Below, one piece after another: positions 1 through 10,573 of a stretch of DNA of 64,000 bases. The stretch covers positions 124,001 through 188,000 of the forward strand of contig CANTFK010000726.1 of NCBI GenBank assembly GCA_947646735.1. The letters run 5' to 3'. The translations under genes were made by a program, and so were the position numbers. Source of the stretch: Peronospora farinosa (lineage: Eukaryota; Oomycota; Peronosporomycetes; Peronosporales; Peronosporaceae). Within the stretch, counting starts at the first letter, position 1. Every line of letters starts with the position of its first letter. The notes under the pieces are model-generated. The model saw only the letters and a list, made by a program, of their open reading frames with translations, ran no database searches and was not told the DNA's origin.

Positions 1-540
1 TAATCGCTTTGGCTTCTGGTGGTATGTCAGCCGTCGGCATTTCTTCCAATACATTCTTAAGCTGCTTTGCATCTATTTCTTCACGCTGAGCTTCGTGCCT
101 GAACTCTGCATATTTTGACCGTCCAGCGTCTCTGGTGCTTCGTGGCATTCTGACGTCACTCACACGAATAAATTGGCCAAGCTTGTCCAGCACTCTTGCG
201 TGTGTGGTCAAAGCAACATAATCTTTGTACCTATTCGGCTTGTGTTGCTTCGCCGCCTCTCTCAGACTTGCACGTCGTTGACACATTGCTGTATTCTCAT
301 CATTTATGTGTGATGATACATCACCGTTTGATGATACATCACTATACCGCTGCCTCTTTCTTGTTTCACTTTCCTCACTAGCAATCGGCTCACCCGATTT
401 CTTGTTCAACAAATCTTGCAACGTGTCTTCGACACTAACGTCTGCTTCAAACGTTGAAACACTGACATAACTTGGTGTCACAAGAAATTCCAAATCATCA
501 CTCCTGATACCATTAAATTCCAAAACATCACTCCTGGTAT
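1..540 (-). pseudogene. Copia linker between integrase and RT
   Basis: At the left edge one minus-strand frame is open and reads KQLKNVLEEMPTADIPPEAK, an acidic linker of the kind that precedes the RVT_2 reverse transcriptase. No RT motif is reached before the window ends. The 541-915 stretch is acidic/Ser-rich linker in the true frame, and the open frame there on the minus strand is a shadow. Confidence 0.45.
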
Positions 541-918
541 CTACAAAATCCTGATCTTCGGCATCACCATCAAAATCAGTATCGGAGTCACCACTAACAT
601 CATCATCGTCGTGATACGCACTATCCATTTCATCACGACGGATGTCTCGGGCAGAACCACCGTAGTCACCGTCGTCACCGTCGACCATCCCATCCGTCGC
701 CTCGGTGCCAAGAATATCATAAGTGGCATCGCCCGTGACTGATGCGTCGACACCGGACGCCTCGTTATCTGCAAAAACTGGAGAGAAAGTATCAGCAGCA
801 ACAGACGCTGGGGCAGATCGAGCGTCGCCGTCGTGGGGAGAAAAACGAAGGCGATCCAGGAAAGGCACATAGGTGGTGCACCGATTGCGATCACGGTAGA
901 CAATAGACTTATCAATGA

Positions 919-1835
919 CTACGTCTGCAGCCCACTTGCGGGTATGTTCGTAAGGGAAATAAATTTGGTACCCCACCTGTTCGTCCCGGAGACCCAGTAC
1001 AAACCCGATCGTCGCATTTTCCTTGGGTCGTGGTCGATCTGGACCCTTTGGCACGTAACATACGCGAATGCCCCAAACACGCGAATATGATGAAGATCTG
1101 GTTTGACACCAAACATGCGTTCGTGCGGTGTGCAGTTTGCCGCCTTGTTGTAAACGCGATTTTTGAGGTATACAGCATATTCAAAAGCATCTGGCCATAA
1201 CTGGGGTGAAAAATCAGAGTCTCGAAGCATCGTATTCGTCATGTCACTTAGCGACTGGTGTTGTCTCTCCACGGGATTCATGTGAGAACTTTTTGGTCCA
1301 TTGGTCCAACCTGCACATGCTGAATTCCTCGTGCGTTATACCATGCATCGATATCGTGGTATACAAACTCACCACCTTTGTCCGTCAGAATAATCTTCAC
1401 CGGTAACGTGCGATGTCCTTCCATGATATGCCAACTACGATGCACAATCTTCTTGATGCTTCGTCCAGCTTGCCGCTCGGCCCAATTGACGTAGTTTTTC
1501 ATCAACTCATTCACCGTTTCTGCGTCCTTCTTTGCCAGAAGATGTGCTGTCAAGTATCGCGAATAACCGTCCATAATAACGAGAATTGCCGTATACTTGG
1601 TGCCATTATTTCTCGATGGAAAAAGAAGATCAGCATACACAACTTGATTGAGACCTGTGATATCGTGCTCTTTCTTCTTGTTTCGACGTTGGTGCCGCTG
1701 TTTGCCAACATGACATGCGTCACACGAAGATGATTTCCACCCCGTCAGAATCATACCATGGACAAAGCCTTGATCAACCATGGTCTTCAAATACTGTTCA
1801 CAGGTGTGTCCAAGACGCTGATGCCAAAGTTTCAT
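919..1835 (-). pseudogene. Copia integrase remnant (GAG-pre-integrase + rve core)
   Basis: 1278-1835 begins MKLWHQRLGHTCEQYLKTMV, the HRLGH of the GAG-pre-integrase zinc region. It continues with CDACHVGKQ (the CXXC half), then VVYADLLFPS and ILTDKGGEFV, which carry the first two Asp of the DDE core. The frame then shifts at about 1280 and continues as MNPVERQHQSLSDMTNTMLR, giving the catalytic Glu (the ERQHQSL region), up to a stop at 919. Integrase inserts the cDNA. The frameshift between the second Asp and the Glu disables it. Confidence 0.8.
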
Positions 1836-2083
1836 AGTAGCCAGTTCATCTACCGCTGAATACTTTGCTTCTGCCTGAGGTAACGTTCCAGCATTAAAAG
1901 AATAAACGACTGGATTTTCCGCATGATCTGAGTGATGCGGTCCCCACTTTCCGTGGATTCAGAGGTAGCATCGAGTTCAGCACTCGATATGATGAGAATC
2001 CCCACGTTCCATCATGATGTTCGGCTCGGATAAGCGGTTGGTCACGATAGTAGACCATAAAATCCGTGCTTGAAGTAGCCATG

Positions 2084-2370
2084 TCAACTTCGAATCCTTG
2101 TTCGACTGCCCTTCCATTGAGAAAAGTCAGTGTTCCGCATCTGGAACATGCAACACGTGGTCCAGGAGAAACATTTCTCTATCCCATCAACTTTTGTAAC
2201 AATTATAATGGTACCCATTCCAGTCACTTGTGAATGGAGCGCTGTTGATATACCGGAGAGGCTAATTTCCGACTTTGATGGAACCGAATTATACTCAACA
2301 AGATCTTCTCGATTTGGTGACACGCGAACGTTTGCACCTGTGTCGAAACACCGTGATGTGTGACTATTGC
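2084..2370 (-). pseudogene. Copia aspartic protease remnant
   Basis: The minus strand encodes FDTGANVRVSPNREDLVEYN, with the DTGA active-site triad of a retroviral-type protease, followed by a glycine-rich flap-like stretch (SGISTALHSQVTGMGT). It sits between gag and integrase as expected for Copia. A frame break separates it from the gag piece and another from the integrase piece. The enzyme would cleave the element polyprotein, but this copy cannot make a full product. Confidence 0.6.
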
Positions 2371-2536
2371 GGTACTGTCAGCAATTTTAATTCTTTCTGA
2401 CAACCCCTTAACCTTTTGTTTTGCAACACCACTTCCTCGCTTGGTCACCCGCTGCGAAATAGAGATAGCTGGTATCGAAGATTCCGACATTTTTTACGTC
2501 TTCAACCTCAATAAATCTACCTCGCATGTAATTTGT

Positions 2537-3417
2537 TTATCTTGACCTCGCGAATTTTTCACCGCCTGCGCCTCTTCTGCGCATGTGTAGCAAAACATAC
2601 GCGTGGCTTTGTAATTCTCGTACCGCTTCTTTACAATTACGTTTCAAATGTCCTGTCTTGCCGCAGTTGTAACAAGACCTGGTGTCCTTCCTCTCCCCCC
2701 GTCCAATCGTATTCTTTCTCGCTTTGTCCCCTTTTCTTGACCCTGCATATTCTCCTTGTAGATACCCTCCATGTGAAAATCCCTTAGTTGACTTTCGAAT
2801 TTGATACCTTGAGCTTGATGCACGAATCTGCTCCTCCAACTCGTCCATATCTTTAGCTAGTGAATTTCCACACCAGTTCTGCGTTTGGATCAGTCCGAAT
2901 TCTGGTACCGTGCTGGGTAGACTCTGTAGTGTATACATCATCATTGTCGTAAACGAGAGCTTGCTTCCATAATCCGCCAGTTCAAGCTCCTTGTTTTTCA
3001 TCTGACGCAAATGATCCTCGATATCAATGTCAGAATTATATCGCATTCGGCGAAGCTCTTCTTCAAGACGTTGCTCAGCGTGAAAAGTCGCAACTGTATT
3101 TGCTCGAATTTCAAACCGCTTGCAAAGTGTTGCAAACAGTGCACTTCCTGTCTAATCCGTCCTATAGAGTTTCGCCAGCTCTGGCGAAAGTGACATCATA
3201 ATCTCTCGTTGGCCTTGCCTTCATCAGTTGAGAGATACTTCCGGCTGATATGACCGCATGCAACATCCCAAAGTTCTTGGTCGATGTTTTGTAGCGCCAT
3301 CATCGCTATTTCCTTGTAGGTATGCCAGTACTGACCTTTAAAGTTACGTGGCATGCCATCCTTTGAATACATCTTCACACCTTGTCCGCTATCCTGAGGG
3401 ACCATAGTTGAGCTCAT
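2537..3417 (-). pseudogene. Copia gag remnant with CCHC zinc knuckle
   Basis: Two minus-strand pieces in different frames: 3196-3417 (73 aa, starting MSSTMVPQDSGQG) and 2537-3046 (169 aa). The second contains the nucleocapsid knuckle CYNCGKTGHLKRNC (CX2CX4HX4C) preceded by a basic Arg/Lys/Gly tract. The helical region before it (DMDELEEQIRASSSRY) is typical of the UBN2/gag domain of Copia elements. Gag packages the element RNA. The frame change around 3050-3195 shows the gene is broken. Confidence 0.75.
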
Positions 3418-3420
3418 AAC

Positions 3421-5150
3421 CCTTGTAATTTACACTTGAGTCACACGATGCAATTTTGGAACTGTCGATCAATTTTACCATACAAGCCCTACTGTCCTAA
3501 CATACATCTCTTCATGGCCTATGACAGTTGGCAAGTACAACCTGGGACTATGCGTCAGCACGACTCCCTTCTCATACCTTCAACCATGAAGCATACCAAC
3601 TGCCATTCACATACCCTGCCATCCACTGCCAACTGCCAGCGATTTCCACTGTTTTTCATTTATTTATAACAGAGGACCTTCCCAAGCGCATGAAGCACGA
3701 CACTAAGCATGATATTGATCACATCTTGGTCTTCCTTGCAAGTTAGCACCCACGATCCTGCTTTTTTTACTTTCCCTTATGTTGCATTCTCCTAAAGCAG
3801 CTCAATGTGAAACCGCCATACTTAAGACGTTAGTAATCGTACGACATATGTCGCTGATTCTATATACCTTTTAGTTGTCGGAATGTACTAGGAAAGTCAG
3901 ATTTCACACAATCAAAGGCCGCCGTTTGTCGAAAATGGGAGCCATTTTCTTTAGTGCCCTTGATGCTGCAACAGAATGACCCTGCAACAATTATTCACCT
4001 CGATGAGCTCGCACAGCATCCACGAGAGCCATTACATTTTTTTCACAAGTATGCCCGTTCCGCTCCAGTGTGGAGTGAAACGTCGACAACCAATACACAG
4101 TTTGCGCCAGTACGTAGCGCGATGAAAGGAGGTACTGGTCTTCGTCAGGAATGACTCCAGTGCCATAATAAGGTTCAGTGCCAGCCATCGTCGTGCAAGA
4201 GTGAAATCCAACTCAAAAATCAAATCGTTCCTGTCAGCAGCCGCCAGTAGTGCTAGAATGTCATGCTTCTTGGCAGCGCTGACACATTTACGGCCCGCAG
4301 CAGTTTTTAGACTACCGCATATTCCATCGTTATTTTTCTAAGTAGTGTTTTGTCCATCGACCACGTTGGCAAATTCGAAGTCGAAAGTATCATCATCACC
4401 GTCTCCATCGTCTGTATTTTTCTTTTTTTGGAGAAATGACGACAAATCAAGCGCAGCGCCGACACTGATGACGAAGCGCTAATTGTAAGCTTAATTCGCA
4501 ATGCCTGAAGAGCATAAAAAGCATGAACGAGGGCATGTTTCTTTGTATTTCTCGCCACAAGCTGACTCCACTTTAAATTAGCTGTCTTTAATGTCTTTTG
4601 AAGTTGCGCCTCTGGATCAGTCCGTTCCTGATTACGAAATATGCACGAACGTCCTAATCTCAGAATTTTGCTGATCATGTAATGCAGACAAAAGTGAGCT
4701 AGCTTCGTGAGTATCTTTCTTTATCTCGCAATTTGAGAAAAAGTATGCTGGTGTATCGTTGGTTAAACGAGTTCACTTTGTGCAAAAACAGAGCAAGGCT
4801 TGTCTCCTTCGTCAAACTATACTTTTGCAAAACATCAAACAGCAACAAACCACACTCTTGTTGCACTAAATAATTTTGCTATGTAAATCATCCAGCTTTT
4901 GTCAAAAATATTTGACTCTTCGTCGAGATCTTTGTCAGCGTTAACATGCCTACCTTATCGTTTTAAATTGTATTTCTTTACAGCCTCTTCGGTCAACCGC
5001 GCAGCCATTTCGAAACATCGTCGTGTAAGCTCAATCACATGGGCGATAATATCGTGGCATATTCTTCAATAAACTTGGCTACGAAGCGTAGCATCGTTCC
5101 TTTCCGTTCGTCATTACAACCCTTAAGCTTAAAGGCCTCGCTACAAACTT
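3421..5150. other. Gene-poor stretch, presumed Copia LTR plus degraded DNA
   Basis: About 500 bp next to the gag start should hold the 5' LTR of the left Copia element. A minus-strand TATAAATAAAT-like run lies near 3656-3667, but no LTR boundary or primer-binding site can be fixed with only one copy. The rest is AT-rich with no confident gene apart from the weak remnant listed at 3991-4678. Confidence 0.4.
3991..4678 (-). pseudogene. Possible decayed coding remnant of unknown type
   Basis: On the minus strand three short open stretches line up with frame changes: 4307-4678 (123 aa, helical, Leu/Ala/Lys-rich), an acidic Asp-rich piece in the next frame, and 4032-4223 / 3991-4188. The amino-acid pattern (LQKTLKTANLKWSQLVARN, then AAKKHDILALLAAADRNDL) looks more protein-like than random, but no family is recognised and no start, stop or splice structure is consistent. 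Confidence 0.2.
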
Positions 5151-5267
5151 TGTGTTCATCGACATTTTTACCTTGCCACTCTTTCATTTAAATAAACAAG
5201 TTCCACACTATCACTCATGCAACCTTCTCACTGCGCTCGCACCATACGATCCAACAGACACGCGATC

Positions 5268-5400
5268 CTTCCACTCGTCGCGACTGCTCACGCCACGCCA
5301 TCGCGACTGCTCACACCACGCCATCGTGACAGCTCACGGCGTCGCACACGCCATCGTGACAGCTTACGGCGTCGCACACGCCATCGCGACTGCTGCCGTA
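5268..5400. repeat. Short imperfect tandem repeats, 23- and 30-bp units
   Basis: Two 23-bp units (cgcgactgctcac.ccacgccat) are followed by two nearly identical 30-bp units (cgtgacagct.acggcgtcgc followed by acacgccat), then a partial unit. The 30-bp unit is the 23-bp unit with a 7-bp insertion. The repeat lies just downstream (3') of the second Copia coding remnant, where its 3' LTR would be expected. Any protein reading of it is probably fortuitous. Confidence 0.7.
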
Positions 5401-5494
5401 CGTCGTCTGCTTCTCTTTTCTCTCTGCATACTGAAACTCAGTGTGCCCGATACTGACCTTTCGCATCTTCAATGCAACTCTTGCGATCATGCAT

Positions 5495-7416
5495 TCACAC
5501 AAAGCGACTTCTCTCAGCACTCCTCCTCGGGCACCTGTGTCTCACCTCTTGGCGTACTAGCAGCCCTCGTAGCGTTGCCATCTTGGACGGATCGACCACC
5601 TTTGTGAACAAGTCTGCCAGGATGAGCTCTGAGCGCACGTGCTGAGCCTCGATCACGCCTTGACGAGCGAGGTCACAGAGAAATTTCAATCGGACGTCGT
5701 TGTGATTCGCTTTAGTTGATGTCGCTTCGCCGTTGATCTGGCAAATGGCGGCCTAATTTTCGATGCGCATCGTCATTGGTAGCTCTATTTGAATGCCGAT
5801 CTCACGCAGCATTTCACAAATTCCTAGCCGCTCCCGTGCCACTTCGGATGTATCCACGAATTCAGCTTTCATGATGTTGAGTGTGACGTCACCTTGCTTC
5901 TTCGCACACCAGCTCACAACCATACCGTTAAGTCGCACGACGCCGCCGGTGATAGACTTGTGATCCTGTTTGTCTGCTGCAAAGTCTGCATCACTGAACG
6001 ACTCGAGCGTCGGTGCGTCGCCCGCGTCGCGCTCTGGCACCAACTTGATTTTCAACGCGATTGTCCCCTTCAAATTACTTGCGATTCGCTTGGCGAGTTT
6101 TCAGTCGTGCACACGAGGTTAGCGCGTCTGTCGTGTTGCTTTGTGTACTGCAAACGACACGTCTGGTAGCGTGCATCGTGCGATCCAAAGTAGCGAGCCG
6201 ACTAGAGACGGAAAGACCTGATCGTCGCGTGCTTGCCTGCGTTGTTATTGTCGAGTAGTTTGCTGTCAGCATCTTTCACCCTGTACACGTCTGCTCCAAT
6301 TGGCGAACGTGTAATATTCGCGTCGCTAAATCCATTCTCTCGCAGCAACTCGACGATGGTCTCCTCTTGGTCCAAAAGGTAACTCCTACTTGCCTTCTTG
6401 TTCACACGCATTTCGAGAAACTTCGCAACTGGACCGAGATTTTTGATCGATAGACACTGCATCACGTCTAAAAACTACTTTACGACTGCCGTAGACGTTT
6501 TAGTGACAAGTATGTCGTCGACGTAGACTCCTGCAATTACGAGCTCTGCGTCCACTCGCCTGTAGTTCAAGCAGCTGTCTCTGATGCACTGCGTATACCC
6601 GTCTTCGACGAGTCGCTGATGCAACAGCTGACTCCAGAGTCGGTCGGCCTGTTTGAGGCCATAGAGACTTTTGCGTAGCTCTAGAGCCAAGTTGTTCGTG
6701 CTCGTGACGCCGAGCTTGCGCATGCGCGCCGCTGGTACGTCCATGCCGCTCAGGATGTGCAGCAAGATCTAGAGGTGCGGCTCTTTCGACGCTTTGACAT
6801 ACGCAATTTGTATGTCACCGTGCTGAGCCGGAATGCCCCACGCCGCAAGTGCCAGGATCATTTTCACTGTGACATATCCATGACTGCCGCGAAGGTCAGG
6901 AAGTAGTTAACGCCCAAAACTTAGTCGTTGCCACAGGCAACCAAGTGGGCTTTGCGACGTTTGAGCTCACCTTCCGCGGTCGTCTTTAAGACCCACTTGG
7001 ATATAAGACGTTGCTGCCACTCGGACGGCGGACAACTGTCCACACGTCGTTGGGCCTCGAGAGCCGCGAGCTCCTCCTCCATCACCTTCTTTCATTTCAA
7101 ACACTTCGTGCTCTTAATCGCTTCGCGGCAATTCTTCGAATCGGGTTCAAACACGTGGCTCACCACGTCGGTGCTACGAGCGGCCTCGTCCTGGCTCGTA
7201 ACGGACATCTTCGACGCTGCACGTGTGGCGATCGGTTGTCTCGTCCACTTGTGCTTTTTCTTTGGCTTCTTGTCAGACGCGTTGTGCTCACGTTGCTTTG
7301 CATGCACTGGCTCTTGAACGTCGCTGCTGATGTTCGCATTTGCACGGTCATTGTTCTCTAGCTTGCGCTGCAGTTGTGCGCTCAGCGCTGTTGGCACTTT
7401 CTCGATGTTTTTGACA
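5495..7416 (-). mobile_element. Second Ty1/Copia element: RT and RNase H part
   Basis: Minus-strand pieces give, in order, an RT N-terminal part (about 6780-7092), the RT palm with YVDDILV (6475-6765), the RT C-terminal part (6202-6465), RNase H (5753-6073) and the RNase H tail LADLFTKVVD (5495-5689). The right end at 7416 abuts the TSD of the nested Gypsy. The missing 5' part resumes at 15072 on the far side, so this is one Copia copy split by the insertion. Confidence 0.85.
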
Positions 7417-7421
7417 TGATG
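7417..7421. repeat. Target site duplication TGATG, left copy
   Basis: TGATG immediately precedes the left LTR (TGTAACGGGG) and is repeated at 15067-15071 after the right LTR (ending CATTACA). Five-base duplications are usual for Ty3/Gypsy insertions. Deleting the element plus one copy rejoins the Copia integrase-to-RT linker. Confidence 0.9.
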
Positions 7422-7791
7422 TGTAACGGGGCTAGAACGTACCGTCACTAGCTTACACGTGCGCTCGAGGAAGACTCAAGCCCAAGTATTAGGTATTAAG
7501 TAAATTTAACTCTGATTTTTATTTTGGTTTTAATTCGTACTAATTACAAAATTTTTAGTCGTAATAAATACGACAGTGTTCCCGCCTTTCGGGAATTACA
7601 CAATTTCAGGTTAAGAGGTAATAGGACCAAATATTCGTGTCCCTATATCATTGGTCCATATTGGGGACTTTAGGCCCAATAATAAACCAATAATAAATTA
7701 CCATGCTGTGCCCGCTATTCGGGCCCACCACCTGCCTACATATGTAATTGTTTATTGTGTTAATACTATATGTGTAATGTAGCCCATTATA
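7422..7791 (-). repeat. Gypsy 3' LTR (370 bp)
   Basis: It begins TGTAACGGGG and ends CCCATTATA. The partner ends CCCATTACA, so the terminal CA has mutated to TA here. It contains small inverted repeats such as TTCCCG..CGGGAA and GTCGTA..TACGAC. It holds about 28 bp (around 7612-7645) that the partner LTR lacks. Confidence 0.92.
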
Positions 7792-7803
7792 TCACCCCCT
7801 TCT
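7792..7803 (-). other. Gypsy polypurine tract
   Basis: On the minus strand GAGAAGGGGGTGA lies directly before the 3' LTR, the expected plus-strand primer of reverse transcription. The ATG of the antisense ORF (7805) almost touches it. Confidence 0.75.
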
Positions 7804-7804
7804 C

Positions 7805-9214
7805 ATGACAGCACCCACCAACCGTGAGTGCTTAACTGTCGAAAATCCTTCGCCCACAAACGAACAAGCAATGTCCGGAGACCCAACACCCAATCCAGCA
7901 GAACACCCAAGATACATCAGCGGGAATGCATCAACCAGCATCATGGCGCGGCAGCTCATACCTTGGTCGCTGTACGACTTGTCCGGAGCTCACGCTCCGG
8001 ACTCGCTGGACATGATGCGGGACTACTTCCGCCGATTTCGTAAACTGCGCGGGAAAGGTCTTGATGGAATCGAGCATGAAGCTCTACAACGTTCTTGGTG
8101 CGCCTTCATCCAACGTTGGAATCGGATGCTCGAGGATGGTAGCAGCTTCCAATTATGGCTCGCCAATCGAGAGGAGCTTCGCGCCGATCACTCCATCGGC
8201 GCGCTACGCGAAAGAGTGTGTGAGGAAGCTTGGAATGAGGACCGTCTCTGCTTCGTCCATGTCAATGTAGGATGCCAATCTTGTGACTCGACTCCACGCC
8301 CAACTCATGACGAATGGCGACGACACATCGCTGAGTGTCCACTCAGTGATCGCGAACGAAGTTGGATTGCAAAGTATGAGCGAAGTCTGAGCGAACGGGG
8401 AAGCGCAGTTATTCGTGGTGCGCCTCGCTGGCAGCACCACTCGCGACAGCGGAGTCAATCTCCGCGGGATCATCAGCGCAGGGCAGCGACACGTTCGCTT
8501 TCCCGTCCTGCTGCGCGATTCTCGCCTCGCAATCGCGATATGCATTCACCGCGACGTTCTCGTTCACGGCATCGTTCCCGTTCCCGACGACGTGGATCTC
8601 CTTACCGCTCTCGTTTGTCACGAGAGCGTTCGCGTGCTCGCCCGCATTGGAATAGCCCGACTTCGTGGCTTCATACGACAGAACCACATCTGGAACGTCA
8701 CGAAGGAGTGAGGAACGTGGTTCCCATGTATCCTGCTCGGGAGGGAATCCTAGCCAACGTACTCGGTACCTGCGCACGTATGGAGCCGCGCGCTTCTCAT
8801 GAGCCGACTGCAGTGCTGGTTGTGGAGGATCCTCGTGACCCAAAATGCGGTCTACAATCTAGCGTACCTGTCCCTCCGCATCAACAAGCGGAGGAGGGCC
8901 CTCGCGATGGTAGTGCTGGCGTCCTGGTTGCTCAAGACGATGTTGATCAGGCCGTGAACATAGCTGCCGATGCTCAGCTGGAGGCTGAGGCTGCCAGTGA
9001 ACGTGCTGCCCAGGCGTAGAAGACTTCAAGTGAGACCCGGCAGTCGATCCGTGAACTGCTCGAACGGATAAGGATTCTGGAGCGCCAGATGCTTGGTCAG
9101 GTTCAGACGGGATCGAGGCTCCGCCCCATGTCATCGGCGCGTCGAGCACGACGGGAAGGCCGTTCGACTTACGAACCCCTGAAGCCGGCGCCGGAGCCAA
9201 ACTGTGAAGCGTAG
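7805..9214 (+). CDS. Antisense accessory ORF of the Gypsy element: C2HC zinc motif, RS tract, coiled coil
   Basis: This ORF runs opposite to pol. The first 404 codons are open, a TAG follows at 9017-9019, and the same frame stays open for 64 more codons to TAG at 9212-9214 (about 469 aa if the internal TAG is read or was once sense). Residues about 50-155 look globular and Trp/Arg-rich. At about 156-180 there is CQSC..H..C (CX2CX13HX3C), a possible zinc finger. Residues about 215-280 are an RS-rich tract (SRSRHRSRSRRRGSPYRSR). The end, on both sides of the TAG, is Ala/Glu/Arg heptad-like (ELLERIRILERQM). No family is recognised. The start lies 13 bp from the 3' LTR, and the last 800 bp overlap the pol/chromodomain coding strand. 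The position suggests expression from an antisense promoter in the LTR, which is inferred. Confidence 0.6.
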
Positions 9215-9245
9215 CCGGACGATATTCCTTCAGCCGCCCGACATT
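8409..9245 (-). pseudogene. Gypsy pol C-terminus with chromodomain
   Basis: This continues the integrase frame past a TAG at 9246-9248: VGRLKEYRPA, a Pro/Ser-rich linker, another in-frame TAG at 8859-8861, then IVDRILGHEDPP...YRVRWLGFPPEQDTWEPRSSL, a chromodomain with its aromatic residues and the WLG..DTWEP core, followed by an acidic tail to the stop at 8409. Chromodomains target integration to marked chromatin. The two stops separate it from integrase in this copy. Its coding DNA is shared with the antisense ORF. Confidence 0.8.
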
Positions 9246-9258
9246 CTATGTCGGGCGG
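9234..9258. repeat. Perfect 11-bp inverted repeat with 3-bp loop spanning the pol stop
   Basis: Arms CCGCCCGACAT and ATGTCGGGCGG flank the loop TCT (plus strand). On the minus (coding) strand the loop reads AGA, so the codons are CCG ACA TAG. With the loop inverted they would be CCG ACA TTC TAT, giving PTFYVGRLK, the usual sequence of this element class. Confidence 0.85.
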
Positions 9259-10573
9259 AGTCGCAGTGATGAGGGTACGTCGAGTGTATAAGCGTCGCCA
9301 ATTGCCTTCAGAACCTTGAATGGACCGATGAAGCGTGGCGCGAGTTTACTCGCGCCCAGATTAGTGACCGCAGAATCCCTTAAACCTTCCGTAGATAATA
9401 ATACACGGTCACCTTTCTCAAACTTGCTCATGTTCTTTCTTCCATGTTTGTCAGCGTTCTCCTTCTGTTGGTCTACTGCAGATTTTATTGCGTCGCGTAC
9501 AAACCGGGTGATGCCTTGACGTTGGAGTATAAATTCCGACACAGCCATGTCATCAATTGGTCGCGCCGACTCAATCGGCGCGTAGTTGGCAGTAGGTGAA
9601 CGCTTACCCGAAGACGGGTCAATCAATGTCTGCGCAGTCCATCGATCTAATGGGGACGCCACATCTGATGGCGTCAAATTGGCCGTCTTTGCCTTGGATC
9701 GTGTTACTGCATTCGCGCTCAAAATATCGTGAGCTGCACTCGATCCTTGTTTATCACCTTTATCCCCACCCGAGTGGAGACACTAGGTGTTGTGGGTCGC
9801 CCTACGGCCAGGACAGTAGGAACACGAGGGTGACGAGCCGAACTCACAAAAAATGGCGTCAACCCTGTTGACGCGTGTACGGCATTGTTGATTGCGAACT
9901 CAGCGAGTGGTAAAAATGCACTCCAACTTGTAAATGACGTAGCATAACTCCGAAGAACATCTTCGAGGACCCGGTTCACGCGCTCGGTCTGCCCATCCGT
10001 TTCCGGATGGGCTGCAGTCGACATCAGCAGTTTTGTCCCGAGGAGCTCGAAAGGTGACGTCCAAAATGCGGACGTAAATCGCGGATCACGGTCCGAAACA
10101 ATGTTTTCTGGAAGGCCATGATGACGGAACACCGCGTCGATGAAGTGCGCCGCGGTCTCTGCCGCGGTGACCTTAGCGTGAACAGGCACGAGATGTGTCA
10201 TCTTGCTGAATCTGTCAACAAAGACCAAGATGCCCGTGCGAGCTTGGCTATCGGGCGCAAGCCCGAAGATAAAGTCCATCGAAACTGATCTCCAGGCCTC
10301 TGCTGCAATTGGCAACGATCGCAAGGGAGCCTGTGTCGATGGAGATGGCTTCACACGCTGGCATATTTCGCACGTTCGGATCCAGTTTCGTACCCACTTA
10401 TACATGTGGGGCCAGAAGAAGTCTCGAGACACAGCCGCGAAAGTCTTTTCGCGACCTAAATGGCCGCCAGCAGGAGCATCGTGATACTCGTGAATGATTC
10501 TCGCACGCAAATCCATGTCATTGGCAATCACCGTGCGAGGAGAATCGAATTGGTCGATGCTATACAGAAGCAA
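9246..10573 (-). pseudogene. Gypsy integrase (zinc-binding, DDE core, C-terminal domain)
   Basis: 9719-10573 carries the H2C2 domain (IIHEYHDAPAGGHLGREKT, CEICQRVK), then the DDE residues in SMDFIFGL, SDRDPRFTSAFW and DGQTERVNRVLED. A frame change at about 9720 leads to 9246-9722 with KFEKGDRVLLSTEGL and APRFIGPFKVLKAIGDAYTL, the GPF/Y C-terminal module. It ends in a TAG created within the palindrome. Integrase would insert the cDNA. Frameshifts at both ends break the polyprotein. Confidence 0.85.

Larger units (their letters stand above)
1..3420 (-). mobile_element. Decayed Ty1/Copia LTR retrotransposon, internal part, runs off the left edge
   Basis: The minus strand reads gag with a CCHC knuckle, then a DTGA protease, then the GAG-pre-integrase/integrase core, and an acidic linker at the left edge. 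This is Copia order (PR and INT before RT). Each part is in a different frame and carries stops, so the copy is dead. Reverse transcriptase and RNase H would lie left of base 1 and are not in the window. The 5' LTR should lie just right of 3420, but it cannot be delimited without its partner. Confidence 0.85.
5495..7448 (-). pseudogene. Copia reverse transcriptase/RNase H, broken
   Basis: Visible motifs are LRKSLYGLKQADRLWSQLL (the LYGLKQ box of RVT_2), VYVDDILV (the catalytic Asp pair), SFSDADFAADKQDHKSITGG (first RNase H Asp), and the C-terminal FTK box. The RNase H middle reads SWCAKKQGDVTLN, where intact elements have a Gln-rich KKQ motif. At least four frame breaks or stops separate the pieces, so no enzyme can be made. 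Upstream (7092-7448) is the Lys-rich linker, reading VVTHHVKNIEKV at its start. The last few codons of that stretch are LTR sequence. Confidence 0.8.

Noticed and set aside
541..915. Minus-strand 124-codon open frame in the Copia element
   Set aside because: It is hydrophobic nonsense (Met/Val/Leu/Thr runs) in the wrong frame of an acidic Asp/Ser-rich linker.
7805..9019. Antisense ORF as a captured host SR-type splicing factor
   Set aside because: No RRM is present, and it sits exactly between LTR and pol, with a comparably placed ORF in another element; an element gene is the simpler reading.
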